Positions 32,861 through 44,859 of a DNA stretch of 64,000 nt are shown here, in pieces; within the stretch, counting starts at the first letter, position 1; each line of letters opens with the position of its first letter. The stretch is taken from the NCBI GenBank assembly GCA_028564705.1, contig JAPXFQ010001768.1:496001-560000 (forward strand), in the 5' to 3' direction. The DNA comes from Apricaphanius iberus (Eukaryota > Chordata > Actinopteri > Cyprinodontiformes > Aphaniidae). Made by a program: the position numbers and the translations under genes. Below the pieces are notes generated by a model, which worked only from the letters and a program-made list of their open reading frames with translations, ran no database searches and was not told where the DNA came from.

Positions 32861-33479
32861 CCTGCCTTGTGTGTCATGTCGGATTAGATATGAATATATA
32901 TATATTCTTTTTTTAAGTAAAAGCCGACAGACTCCAGAAGCCGGACGACCTGCAGGTTGTTACTAAAAAAGGTTTTTAATCTAAGAACGTTGGCATGTTT
33001 GGAAGAAACAAAACGGGGATAAGCGCAGGACTAAAAGGGGTTTAGGGTCAATTGATCATGGAATGGGTGTTCTGCTTGACCATTCCAGAGACAATGTCAT
33101 TATGATGTAAACTAAGCAAAGAACAGACTGTCCATGGAGCTTCATCAGCAGATCTACAACTGGTGTGGAGAATTTCTTCATCTGAAGGGAAAACATAAAA
33201 CCTAGCTGATCCACACACCTAAAATCTGAAGGTAAGCATAACTGGGTGATCCAAGAAGCGACAGTTCATGTCAGGCTAATTTGGTTCCACAAACAAAGCA
33301 GTCGCTGTCAGTCAGTCCAAGATTAATGAGAATAGAAGGAAAGGAAAGAACAGCGTTCTTCTCCCAGTCTGAGAAAGACTTATTAATGCAGCCTATGAGC
33401 ATCATAATTTCATCATAACCAGTAAGGGGAACAGCAGCAGCATAGAAAAGCTCCTCAGGCTTCATTAGGTTATGGTTAT

Positions 33480-34020
33480 TAGGTCAAAGCACTAAATAAA
33501 TGCATCAAATAAATCAATAGCTGGATATCCCATATCTTTCTCCAGCAGAATAGAAACAAAACTGAAGTAATTATTTTTGGACCTAAAGAGGAATGATCAA
33601 GAGTCAGCACACAGCTTCAGTTAATCCAGCTAGAAACTACTGATCAGGCCGGAAATCTAGGTATAATAATTGACTCAGACCTGAAACTCCAGGGTCACAT
33701 AAAGGCAATAATCACTTGAAGAACATTTATAGGATTAAAAGATTAATGTCACAAAAGGACCTTGAAAAACTCATCCATGTGTTCATCCTTAGTTGGATTG
33801 ATTTTGTGTATTTTGTATTTTTTGTATATATTTTTCTCTTCTGTTACATATGTTGTATATTTGTTGTTTTGGCTGCTGTTTACGGCCGAATTTCCCCTGG
33901 TGGGACTATTAGTATTATTCTATTCTATTCTATTTCTGCAACAGTATCCTCACAGGTCTACCTAAAAAGTCAATCAGAGAGCTGCAGCTGATCCAGAACG
34001 CTGCTCCAGGTTTTTATGTC
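33480..34020 (+). mobile_element. LINE fragments, plus strand
   Basis: 33590-33800 reads TQLQLIQLETTDQAGNLGII, IDSDLKLQGHIKAI, the same reverse-transcriptase C-terminal part as 34719-35174. Near 33870-33945 a LINE 3' tail (GAATTTCCCCTGGTGGGAC, then TTCTA repeats) is inserted. Stops abound. Confidence 0.75.
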
Positions 34021-34439
34021 TTCCAGACATGCTTGTAATCTACCTAACTGATTGGTATCATCAGGTTTTATGGATAAATATAACTGTATCATCAGTAAAA
34101 CTGTGGAAATTCATTCCTCGTTGTCTAATTATTTTACCAATTGGAAGCATATATATATAGGAAAGAGAATTGGTCCAAGCACAGAACCCTGTGGTACTCC
34201 ACAAGTAACCCTCGAGTGTGGAGAAGATTTATCATTAACATGAACAAACTGGAAGCTGTTGAACAGATATTATTTAAACCAGCCTAGTGCTGTTCCCTTG
34301 ATCCCTACATGTTCAACCCTTTCTGGGAGAATATGAAAATTATAAACAGATCAAACATGAGAATCAATTAATGAAAATATTTAGTGATTGATTAAAAGCA
34401 ATAAATGTAATTGAAAAGAGTAAAAAGCAAAAATAATCA

Positions 34440-35402
34440 GTTTCTGATAAGCAAGTCTAAATAGATACGTTTTTATTTTAGATTTAAAATAGTTAAATGT
34501 CTCTGCAGTTTTACATTCATCCGCCAGTTTGTTTCAGACGTGGTAGGGAATATAAACTGAAAACTGCTTCTCCATGTTTGGTTCTGGTTTTAGGGACAAT
34601 CAGTAGACTAAAGCTGGCGGAACTGAGTGATCTGGATGGTTTATATTCAATTCACTTTTATTCATGTAGCGCCAGTTCACAAAACATGTCACCTCAAGGC
34701 ACTTTACAAAAAGTAATCTCAATACCATGATAGCAGATCTTTAATGTACTCTGGTGCTAACCCATTCAATGATTTATAAACTAATAAAATCACTTTGACG
34801 TCTATTCTCTGAGCGACAGGGAGCCAGAGGAAGGACTTTAGAACTGGGGTGATGTGTTCTTCTTTCTTGGTTCTGGTGACAAGACAAGCTGTGGCGTTCT
34901 TGATTAGCTGCAGCTGTCTGATTGATATTTTAGGCAGACCTGCGGAGATACTGTTACAGTAATCAAGGCAGCTAACGATAAATGCATGGATGAGTTTTTC
35001 TAGGTCTCCTTGTGTCATCAGTCCTTTAATCCTAGAAATGTTCTTCAGGTGATAGAAAGCTGACCGTGTTATTGCCTTTATGTGACCCTGGAGGTTCAGG
35101 TCTGAGTCCATTATTACACCTACATTTCTGGCCTGGTCAGTAGTTTCTAGTTGGACCAACATGCTAATTGACACAGATAAGTTCCTGTTCTTGAGTTATG
35201 ATTTGAACCAGTTGAGTGCCGTACCAGAAAGTCTGATCCAGCTCTCTAGATGTTCCAGTAATATATCATTACGAACAGTGTCAAATGCCGCACTGAGGTC
35301 TAACAGTACCAGTACTGTGGTTTTACTACAGGCAGTATTTATACAGATGTCACTGAAAGCTTTGACGAGGGCTGGTGAACATTTTGAGTATTGCGACATC
35401 AC
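34440..35402 (-). mobile_element. LINE reverse-transcriptase part, minus strand
   Basis: 35402-35196 carries LVLLDLSAAFDTVRNDILLE (RT core, catalytic Asp region) and 35174-34719 carries VGVIMDSDLNLQGHIKAITR, CLDYCNSISAGLPK, IKNATACLVTRTKKEEHITP, LWLPV and YKSLNGLAPEYI. Together they span the RT centre to C-terminus, but the stretch with the YADD box is missing between the frames. TGTAGCGCCAGTTCACAAAA near 34668 is a fish tail motif. Confidence 0.85.
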
Positions 35403-35409
35403 TTCCTGT

Positions 35410-36290
35410 TGTCACTACTGAGCTCCGCAGAGCTGCTTGGTGCTCTGTGTTTAGGTCTTTCTAAGTTATTTTAACACACAAGAACACTACTACACTTATT
35501 TCCAGTTGGTGTATTTTATGTTTTGGGAACCCTTTGTTCTTCACAAGGTTGTTCTTGGTGTGCTAAGATCTTGCTACCTCGTTAGCTTAGCTTCGCAGCA
35601 GCTATGGCTACTTCTCTTCCGTCTAGCTCTCTTTCTCCCTCTGCTGTGTCAGATGTTTAGTTACTCCCCCGCCTCCTTTAGTGAGAATGTTAAGTGTAAT
35701 AAATGTAGCATTTTCGTAGCTTTGCAGGCAAGGGTTTCAGAATTAGAGGCCCAGCTCTACGCTGTTGACAATACAGTAAATAGTCAAGGCCCATTAACCA
35801 GCGCGGAGCCAACAAGGATAGAATCACCTAGAGGTCCTCCAACAGAACCCACGCAGCTGGGATCTCAGCCCGACTGGGTGATGGTACGTAGAAAGCATAG
35901 TTCCCAGCCCAAAGGGCACCGCCAACCTGGCCGCATTTCAAACACATTTTTTCCTGCTCAGTGATGCACCCACTGGGAAACAGACTCTGGTAATTGGCAG
36001 TTCCATTGTCCGAAACGTGGCATTAGAGACCCGATCGACCATAGTCAAATGTTTTCCAGGAGCCAGAACAGGCGAAATAAAATCCCACCTGAAACTGCTG
36101 GCTAAGGATAAGCTTAAACACAGTAAGATTGTTATTCACACTGGCAGTAATGACACCCGGTTACGCCAATAGTTTGCTAAAAAGATGTCAGACTGTGTAA
36201 TTTTTTCTGGTCCCCTGCCCGATCGGACCAGTTACGACACATTTAGCCGCATGCTGTCATTTCATCGATGGTTGTCTGAGTGGTGTCCAG
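35410..36290 (+). mobile_element. LINE 5' end with ORF1 (SGNH/esterase-like), plus strand
   Basis: Translated pieces: FSENVKCNKCSIFVALQARV, SELEAQLY (coiled coil), [12 protein letters not shown], then after a stop [15 protein letters not shown] (Gly-x-Ser-x block), [13 protein letters not shown] and CVIFSGPLPDRTS. ORF1 of L2/CR1-type LINEs can carry such an esterase-like fold. The element is cut by the solo LTR and resumes for a few bases at 36832 (GCAAACCCACTTGGGC). Confidence 0.7.
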
Positions 36291-36827
36291 TGTGGCGGAA
36301 ATCTGGGTGTCTGAGAGGCCTTGGATGAGAGACTAAAACAAAAGTGTAGCCATATTCGTACATAGTTTATTTTACGTGCACGGAGGGACTCAGATGAGAA
36401 CCCTCCTACTTCAGACAGATGCATGAGTTTTTATACTGTTTTAACCACACCTTACTATATCAAATGACTTCATGCATAATCAGGAAGAATAGGACAAACA
36501 CTTCAGTGGTTAACTCAGGGAACACAGATGATTTCATGAGGCAATAATGGATGCTTCACTTCAGTAGTCAGCAGTAATCAATCAGGAGATAGTTTCACTG
36601 GAGAATATAGATAACAATAAGGGACACTTTATATAATGCTGAGAAAGACATTCACATGAGCTGTCATAAGTGTAACACCAGATAATAAGATTTGTCATAA
36701 GTCAAGATGAGATGATTACATACAATTGGTTCTTGTTTGTACCTTAGAATCAGAACAGCTGTCTAAGAGCCGAGTAAGAGAATTAAACCTTTCTTAATGT
36801 CCCAGCATAATAAAATTTTCTGTCACA
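36291..36827 (-). mobile_element. solo LTR, 537 bp, 4-bp target duplication
   Basis: The element starts TGTGG and ends CACA on the plus strand. CCAG flanks both sides (36287-36290 and 36828-36831). Read on the minus strand it begins TGTGACAG, has TATAAAA (36435-36429) and AATAAA (36371-36366), and ends in CA, in LTR order. No internal genes remain, so this is a solo LTR left by recombination. A 4-bp duplication suits retrovirus-like or some other LTR elements. Confidence 0.85.
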
Positions 36828-36889
36828 CCAGCAAACCCACTTGGGCTAAACAGCGCAATCTTAACTTTGATGTCTGAAATTTTGGACAG

Positions 36890-37640
36890 AAATTAATCTG
36901 AGTGTACATCAGATTAAAGTTTTTGGCTAAAATTCTCTTTGGGGAAGCATTTTTTAACAGTGGTCTTACTCTGATTAGATATTTTAGGTTAAGATTGTGC
37001 TTCCAAACAAGATGCAGAAATAGTCAGATAATGCAATATCAGTTGCCGTGATGTTGGAGATATTTAAGTCTTTGATAATAAGTAGGTCTAGAGTATGTCC
37101 CGGCTGTACGTTGGTTCATTAATATGCTGGGTTAGGTCGAAGTTACAGAGGGTATCATTTAATGCTTTTGTTCCTCTATCTTTGGGGTTCTCAGTATGGA
37201 TGTTGAAATGTCCCACAATTAATAACTGGTCATAGTCTATACATGTTGCAGAGCAAAGATCATTGAAATCAAATTCACCTAATGATACCTTTTTAAAGTT
37301 CAGAGAGTTATGGAATATTGTAGCAAGGCTTCCGCCTCTTCTGTTTTTTTCTGCTCTTATTAATAAAGTAGTAATCTGTGGGACAATTTCTATTAGCACA
37401 GCTTGTTCTGTATTCACATCTTTCCAGGTTTCGAAGAGAAACAAAGTATACATATCTTGTGTAATGATGAAATCATTGATAAGGAGAGACTTCCCTGATA
37501 GAGACCTAATATTTAACGTAGCTACTTTAATATTTCCGTCGGTGATTGAGAGATTATTTTTGCAAGATAGTATTTTTAGATTCTGTACAGTTCGGGTATA
37601 CAGTACAGACCAAACGTTTGGACCCACCTTCTCATTCAAT
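36890..37640 (-). mobile_element. LINE endonuclease domain, minus strand
   Basis: 37639-37088 encodes KVATLNIRSLSGKSLLINDF, LFLFETW (expected TETW), LIRAEKNRRGGSLATIF, QLLIVGHFNIHTENPKDRG, and INEPTY. These are landmarks of the APE-type endonuclease of LINEs (N..R, E, DFNxH with H for D). Beyond a frame break (LDLLIIKDL... near 37090) it fades at about 36890. Confidence 0.85.
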
Positions 37641-37745
37641 GCATTTTCTTTATTTTGATGACTAGATTGTAGATTCTACATTAAGGGCATCAAAACTATG
37701 AATGAACACATGATGTATGGAATTACTGTATGTACCTAAACAAAA
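37601..37745. mobile_element. Tc1-like terminus, copy 2 (truncated)
   Basis: CAGTACAGACCAAACGTTTG follows TA and matches the left arm of the 22741 element for about 140 bp. The right half is missing, ending at the hAT-like repeat that begins at 37749. Confidence 0.8.
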
Positions 37746-37748
37746 AAC

Positions 37749-38650
37749 TAGGGCCTGACCGATATATCAGCCGGACGATATTATCGGCCGATATGGGGGT
37801 CATGGATATGATATAAATAAATAAATACATTCAGCGCTGCTGTCTGTCTGGTCTATGCGCTCAATGTATGATATTTAACTGCAGTTAGACAAACACAGCA
37901 ACAGTGCTGGTTATGCGCTGTTTCGATGGCACAATTTTCCCCCCTAAAAATTGCCTAGCGACAAATCTGGCGACATTTGTGACCAGTGTTTATTACTTTC
38001 TGTGAAAATTTGTCACCGATATTCCCTACAGATTAGAGAGCCGTCTTGTTCTTCATGTTTGCAGAAGTTTATCTGCATTATAAGCTGCATGCACACTTGG
38101 GGCATTCAAGAAATGTGTGTTCTGTGTTGTTTTTGAAAACCATTGATAAATAAATCTTATTTACATTATTTGGAATCCAGTGAGTTACTGAGATGGTTAT
38201 ATGGTGTGTAGAATAGAATAGAACATTCCTTTATATTCTCACAAGGAGAAATTCAGTTGTAAACGCAGAAAAAGCAAGAACAGAACACAATTTCAGAATC
38301 CAGAAAAAAATACATTATGAACATAGTTACAAAAACAGAGAACTGTGCCATTATGTAAGATAAAAATTACAGATAAAGCGACATAACCAGGTTCTTCTGT
38401 GCAACAGAGCAGGATACTTAAAGTTGTTTAAATAATTAAAAATATTCTAAAATATGTACAGAATGTGCAGAATAGACCAGGGAGAAATATGTGAGCATCA
38501 AAATGGGCAGAGAAGTCAGGATTTAAGGTTATGGTACATATTTTAAATTTATTTTTATTGGAATTCATCAGCCATTATATCGGCTATCGGCCTTTGCTAC
38601 TGTTTTATATCTGTATAGGTACCCAAAAATCCATATCGGTCAGGCCCTAA
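37749..38650 (+). mobile_element. hAT-like repeat with GGGCCTGACCGATAT termini
   Basis: TAGGGCCTGACCGATATATC at the left and ATATCGGTCAGGCCCTA at the right are inverted. The interior has CCGATATGG repeats, ATAAATAAATAAATAC, and a reverse LINE tail (AGAATAGAATAGAAC, CAAGGAGAAATTCAG). It is the best-preserved copy of the family split at 9230-14603. No coding capacity. Confidence 0.75.
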
Positions 38651-38865
38651 TGCCAACCAAAGTACTGTACAAGGTATAAGACTAAAATAAAATAAAATTG
38701 CAAAGATAAAACCACAGGATTTTAAAATAAAATAATAAGACAAAGCCAGACCCAAACGATTGATGAGCCCAACAAAGTCTAAAAATTAAGAAGAGAAAAC
38801 AGATAAAACTTAGTCAAATCAGAAAATAAAACCCAACGAAATCACAATACAGAAAGGCATACAGT

Positions 38866-41800
38866 CTATGCTGGACTGAATGCTAAAGAATAAAAAAAAT
38901 TTTTTAATAACAATTTAAAAGAGGAAATGGAGGGTGCCAATCTGAGACCACGTGGCAGTTTGTTACACAGTTTAGTAGCACAGGCCAGAAAAGCCTGCTG
39001 AGCTCGAGCTCTACACTGTGCAGACGGGACTGATAACAAGTGTTGGTCCACCGATCTAAGAATTCACCCTGGGACATAGGGGGAACGCAGATCTGACAAA
39101 TATGGCGGCGCAAGAAAATGGAGAGATTAACAAATTAGCAAGAGAATTTTATATTGAATTTGATAACGAACCAGGAGCCAGTGAAGCTGAGCCATCACAG
39201 GGGTACTAATGTGTTCCATCCTGGCCGTCCTGGTCAGAAAACGGGCAGCAGCATTCTGCACAAGCTGGAGGCACCTAATCGAAGAACCTGATACCCCAAA
39301 TAAAATAGAATTCGCATAATGCAGACGAGAGGTCACAAATGGATGAAGCACAGAGTGTAAGTCCTGCTTTCTCAGAAACTAATAGACAACCAACAAAGCT
39401 GGAAGAAGCTGGACTTAACTATCTGATTTATATGAGCATTCATATGCAATAAAGGGCCCATTATAACCCTAAGATTAAAATGGTGGGTTTTAACAGGGCA
39501 GTAAGAAAAGATGGCAGAATAGTTTTCGGGATCGAGGACGCACTAAGGCAAAAAAGGATCGTCTCCAACTTTGACTAATTTAAATGGAGAAAATTTGCAG
39601 ACAGCCAAGCCTTAACGTCTTTCAAACAATCAATAAGAGGTTGCACCGGGTTCAGGGGTTTAAAGGAAAGGTAGAGCTGACAATCGTCAGCATACAAATG
39701 TCAGTTAACAGAGGATAGACCCCTGAGGAACACCACAGTGAAGAGCCGACACCTCAGAAGCAAACTCTCCCACCCTGAGAGCGAAACAACTACCCTTGAA
39801 GTAGGATTTAAACCACTCAAGGGCAGTTTCCTGTATGCCTACCAAAAGGTTTAAGCGGGTCAGTTGAACCTAATTTTTTTTTTTTTTTTTTTATATATAG
39901 CGCCGTTTCACAACCGATGTCATCTCAAGGCACTTTACAAGAAGAGTTATTACAATACAATGTTTGGTCCAAGGTGTCAAAGGGCGCAGAGAGATCGAGC
40001 AGCACCAGAAGAACATGAGAGCCAGAGTCAGTTGCCAATCAAATATTATTAAAAACCTGGAGATGAGCAGTCTCAGTACTATGAAAAGGGTGGAAGCCAG
40101 ATTGGAGGAGATCTAAAACCTTAAAAGCTTCTAGGTAATCTAGGATTTGTGTAAAAACCACCTTGTGGGGCAGTTTACCTGAAAAAGGAAGCTTGGAGAT
40201 TGGGCGATAACAACCAAAGACAGATGGGTCAAGGCCTGGTTTCTTCAGAACTGGTTGCACAACCGCTTGTTTCAGAGCCTGGGGTATGATACCAGAACTG
40301 AGACTAGTTCTAATTTATAATGTTTAGAAAATAGTGGCTAACCACCGGAAAAACTTTTTAAGCAGACGCGCAGGGACAGGATAATTCAGGGAGCCCGAAG
40401 GCCGCAGCCTGACCACTATCAGAGAGGAAAGAAGCGATCAAAATTAGTTTTAAGGGATCAAATGAGTGCAGTGGGGCTAAAAACGGTGGCAAAGGATCAG
40501 GCGCAGGCAAGATTTGAGCCCTGATGTTTGCGATCTTCCCTTCAAAATAGTCAAAAGAAATCAGGAACATAAGTCATTTGAGATATTGTATAGGGGAAGA
40601 CAGCCGAAGGGACCGAATTTATGGTTTTGTACAGCACCCGCTGATCACCAAAATGCCTTGTAATGATTTCAGAAAAATAATTGTCCCAGGCACGCTTAAC
40701 AGCCAGCTGATAAGATTTCCAGTACTCCTTCAGTCGAATGAAGGAGGTATGCTCTTTCTTCTTTTTCCATCTTCTCTATCACTTTTTCTTCATTCACGCC
40801 TAACAGCACGAGTGCTAGAATTTAACCAAGGATCAGATTTAGCAGGCCGGCGCCTGAACCTTAGAGACGCGACTTGATCCACGACCAAAATACACTGAGA
40901 TTGGAAAGCCAATAGCAGCTCATCCAGATCAGAGAAGGACAGCGCTGTAGGAAGCAGAAGAACAAACAGAGAGGTAAAGTTAGCTGCAGTAGAAGAAGTC
41001 ACCAAACGTGACTGGTGCAGCCATTCTCTGTTTGGTGAAATAGCCCCAGAACAGAAATACAAAATAAAACAGGGGAGTGATCAGAAAGATACACACTGTC
41101 ATCAACAAGTAAATTAGAGATAACAACTTCATGGGACAACAAAAGATCAAGAATATAAGAGTGTCCAAGGGTAGGAGCATCCACCATCTGATTGAGTCCT
41201 AAAGAGTCTAATAGTTTCACAAAGTCAGACTTAAGAGGCTTTCCCGAACAACATATATGAATATTCAAGTCACCCAATATAAGAACCTTATCATGCTTCA
41301 TAAACACATCAGCAAAAAATTTAGAAAACTGTGGAATAAACTCCGGTTTAAACTTGGGGAGGGGGGGCATACACCACAGCGCAGAAAATAAATGGAGAGG
41401 AGCCCAGTTCAAGAGAAAACTCACCGGTCTAATGGAGATGGAAGACTCCATTGGTTCCATGGTTGGAAAGTACAACAGCACGCTAACAGTGATCACAGAA
41501 GTTGGATGAACACCCTCCAGGAACCATCAGGCAGTCGATAAACCCGAAGCGAGCTCCTAAGACAATTCGAGCGAGACGAGGCTTCCTCAAGAACGCCCCG
41601 AGATGAATGAGATGGCCTCCACGTTTGCCAGGACGATGGTGGAGGAAAAGTTCTCCACACTGAAGGTGGGCCCGAGGGAATGCAAGATTGTAGCGTCTCC
41701 CTGTGATTAAAGTGGTAATCCAAGGAGCAAATCAGTGAAAAACGAAGCTCCAAAAGAGCAAAACGGTCATAAATAAGGAAGGCAGATCCAGCTCTAGAAA

Positions 41801-42010
41801 ATATACTAAAAGCAGGAAAATCAGACAGAGGAAGCAGAAGACGAGCTGCCAAACATGCTGGCCCCATCTTTTTGCACACCTTGTTGTTTCAACAGCAAAG
41901 AACAGCATAATGCTAGGACATTATTTGCTACAGTGGAGAGACTAACTCCTCCTCCTGTGACTGTAGCCCCCTGAACTAAGCTCCACCAGGGCCTGTAATG
42001 AATTTGCATA
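38866..42010 (-). mobile_element. nearly full-length LINE, minus strand
   Basis: From right to left: 41879-41493 and 42009-41821 (5' part), endonuclease at 41496-40999 (VLILGDLNIHICCSGKPL, VDAPTLGHSYILDLLLS, SDHSPVLF with catalytic SDH), RT at 40260-40039 (CYRPISKLPFSGKLP, LQSGFHPFHSTETA) and its end at 39351-38866 (PFVTSRLHYANSILFG, LVQNAAARFLTRTARMEHIS, LACATKLCNKLPRGLR). Several stops and a poly(T)+TATATAGCGCCG insert at 39873-39960. It resembles the L2/Rex1 group. Confidence 0.85.
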
Positions 42011-43255
42011 ATCCTTTAATGAAAAGATCTTAAACATCAGAAGGTCAATTAGCACATCACTTTCAACCCCAATACCAACATTGAGCCCAGACTGATTTCC
42101 AAACAATAAACCAATCGAGCTTTGATGAAATTATTGAGAATCTAAGCTCTGTCACCTGCTGCTTGGATATCTTACCAAAAGGTTTTCTTAAAAAAGTCCT
42201 CCCAGCCATGAGGGCAGACATGAACCAAATAGTTAAAGCTTGAATTATGCTTGACGAATCCGCAAGTCCCGCAAATTACGTCATTTCAGCAACAACGCCT
42301 GTCTGCACGGCCCCCGTGGAGACCCAAATTTCCGCACCACGCACCTAGGAAATTTTCTAACTACGCGGACGGTCCACAGTAGAAAAACATGGTGGACTGG
42401 CAACAGCTCCCATTGGCGGAGGTTCGCAAAAACAGAAATCTTTATGATTCGGTCCACAGAGATCACAGTGATCAACTGTGTTTTAATGGATGAGCGACCA
42501 TCAATTTTTTCATCATTTTTCCTAACGGTAGTAAACAGCATAAAAGTTATTCTGCTGTTATTTCTCCTTTTACTAGGGTTTTGTGTTTTATGCATGCCGT
42601 AGAGCCCTTAGCCGCCCTCTATAGTCTTCAAGAATATTCGTTCTCAGCAGGGACAAGCCGCAAAAAGTATAAATGCTGCTAGAAGGCGTCTCGGCCGGTT
42701 CCGTACGTCTCATTTCCGCGCGGAATGTACATGCGTCAAGCATAAACCAAGCTCTACTTATCTCTACTGTCAGGTGTTTTCCCACAAGCTCTAACAGCAG
42801 TCATCAAACCGATACTAAAAACAAAAGAACCTATACAACATGTTAATGCAAAACTACAAACCAATCTCTAATCTCCCATTTATCTGAGAAATTATTGAAA
42901 AAGCTGTGCTCCAACAGTTAAGCCGCTTCCTAACAATTAAGAATGCTTTGATATTTATCAATCTGGTTTTTGTTGGCACCACAGCACTGAGACTACCCTC
43001 GTCAAACTTTTCAATAACCTCCGTACAAATACTGACTGTGGTAAAACCACACTATTGCTACTATTTGACCGCAGTGCGCCGTTTGACACTGTTGCTCATG
43101 ATATATTACTGGAACGTCTAGAGAGCTGGGGCGGACTCTCTGGTACAGTAATTATGTTTGGACCAGAAAAAGATTGATTAAATATCAGTACACAGCTTCA
43201 GTTGGTCCAACTAGTAACTACTGACCAGGCCAGAAATCTAGGTGTAATAATGGAC
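42010..43255 (+). mobile_element. LINE reverse-transcriptase fragment, split by Harbinger-like element
   Basis: Left of 42237: ENLSSVTCCLDILPKGFLKK. Right of 42757: FPQALTAVIKPILK, YQSGFCWHHSTETTLVKLFN, LLLLFDRSAPFDTVAHDILL, ERLESW. This is one LINE RT interrupted by the element at 42237. It ends with a piece (TSQLVQLVTTDQARNLGVIM type) also found at 33590 and 35150. Confidence 0.8.
42237..42757 (+). mobile_element. Harbinger-like element, copy 2
   Basis: About 80-85% like 24355-24917 by eye, same order: inverted ends (GCTTGAATTATGCTTGACG, CATGCGTCAAGCATAAACCA), CCCGTGGAGACCC, EVRKNRNLYDSVHRDH frame, GTCTTCAAGAATATTCGTTC, GCTGCTAGAAGGCGTCTCGG. It interrupts a LINE, so it is the younger insertion. 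Non-autonomous. Confidence 0.75.
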
Positions 43256-43259
43256 CTTA

Positions 43260-44150
43260 ACCTCCATTTCTTTTTTTTTTCTTTTTTTTAACGTGTCCTG
43301 TCTAGCAGTATGCTACTCAGAATTGGTGTCTGAGTACCAAGTACAAGCCCAACAGTTTTACTTTCCCAAGCAGAGTATTACAGCTTCGCTGTAGTACGCC
43401 ACTTGATGTATATGTATGAAAAATCTTTATTAGTGATTACTGTGGGTTCAATTTCCTGACGTCATGGACACTAAACTGAGACAAGAAGGGAGAAAGGAAG
43501 AAGGTGAAGAAAAGAAACCGGACCAGCAGAGGTGCGAACCGACGACACAAGACAGGGAGGCAAACAAAGAACACAAGAAAACATCCCAGTCCTCCACCTC
43601 TGCCGGACGGCAGAGAAACAGTAATACAAAACAAAAACAACAAACTGTACAGAACCAAACCAATAGTTCGGATCTAGTAGAATAAACAAAGAATTATACA
43701 TTCACTACACACAAGCATGGATTAATGAACATAATACAAATGTTTCTGGTAAGCTCCTGTGAACAACTAACTAATGATGATAACCTCAGCTTAAGATATG
43801 CCCGTCCACACCAATGTCCCCACACCTATGTGTGTGCGAGCATGCAGGTCTGAATAAGGTTTCCCCATGCAAGTGATTGATAGCTGGTGTAAGGAACCGT
43901 CAATCCGTCCTACAGGAATCGACACAGACATGGAGGAGGCAAGAGATGTATGCATCCAGCGTCCCACAGAGTACAGAGTCCACAGGCGGATCAGCACAGG
44001 GTCGATCACCCACCAAGAGAGGAACAGATGGGAGCCCCAGGGGAACACCCACCAGCCGCAATGCTGGGGCCCGAGAGATCGCAGTGACGAGCCCACGGGC
44101 TCCGCCGGTAACCGGCTACGCCATCATATGTTTGATCCACGGCGCATTTC
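43260..44150. other. intergenic, unassigned moderately GC-rich sequence
   Basis: Contains a T-rich run (43271-43290) and overlapping open frames on both strands at 43437-43701 and 43791-44269. None shows a known domain. The composition suggests a repeat, but I could not identify it. Confidence 0.35.
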
Positions 44151-44154
44151 AAAC

Positions 44155-44855
44155 TGGATCAGAAAATAACGTTTATCACTCCATTGACTCACATTCTTTT
44201 TTTTGGGGGCATTTGGGGACCCATGGACCAGAAGTAGAAGGGCGTGACTTAGGCTCCCCGTGGGGCTAAGAATTAAAAAAAAAAAATTTGATGCAGAGAA
44301 AATGCCGATTTTTGACTGGAGGAAAAAGTTACTTTAGGTTTTGTGTGAAAATGTTTAGCGGACTACAACTGCAGAAGAAGAAGGAGAGCGAGGGTCTTAA
44401 CCTCCAGGATGAAGAAAGGAGCATTAAACACGGAGAAAACCTCTATAAATCTGACCATGTGGAAAGTAGCAGCTATGTTGGGGATAAAGCAGTCAGTGGA
44501 GTGAGAGCCAGCATGGATGAGAAGCTCTACAAGCTCTAGGTGAAGGTTTTACGTGCTATAGCTAGTGCTAGCTCCCGTTAGCCAAATGGCGTCATATATG
44601 CGACTTCTGATTTGTAGACATTTTAAATGTGAATTTTTACAATCAAATAAATCCCAAATGACTGGACAAACACAGTCAAAATGAACATCATTAGTTATCA
44701 TTTAGATCGAAGTACAACATATGTGTGATTCAGGAAGTAAGACAAAGCGGACCAGAAAATAACTTATTGCACCATTGACTAAAATTCACAATTTTTTTCG
44801 GTTTGGGGACCCATGGACCGATCAGAAGAGGAGGAGAGTAGGCTCCCCATAGTCT
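44155..44855. repeat. direct repeat pair (44155-44272 and 44748-44855)
   Basis: Both copies share ACCAGAAAATAAC-like starts, CCATTGACT, TTTGGGGACCCATGGACC and TAGGCTCCCC. They flank about 475 bp containing an open frame of 83 codons (44288-44539) rich in Lys and Glu, with no known domain. It could be the ends of a repeat unit or two copies of a short element. Confidence 0.5.
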
Positions 44856-44859
44856 ATTG

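Noticed and set aside
41821..42009. Small host gene
   Set aside because: It is the 5' part of the minus-strand LINE; no independent gene structure is visible.
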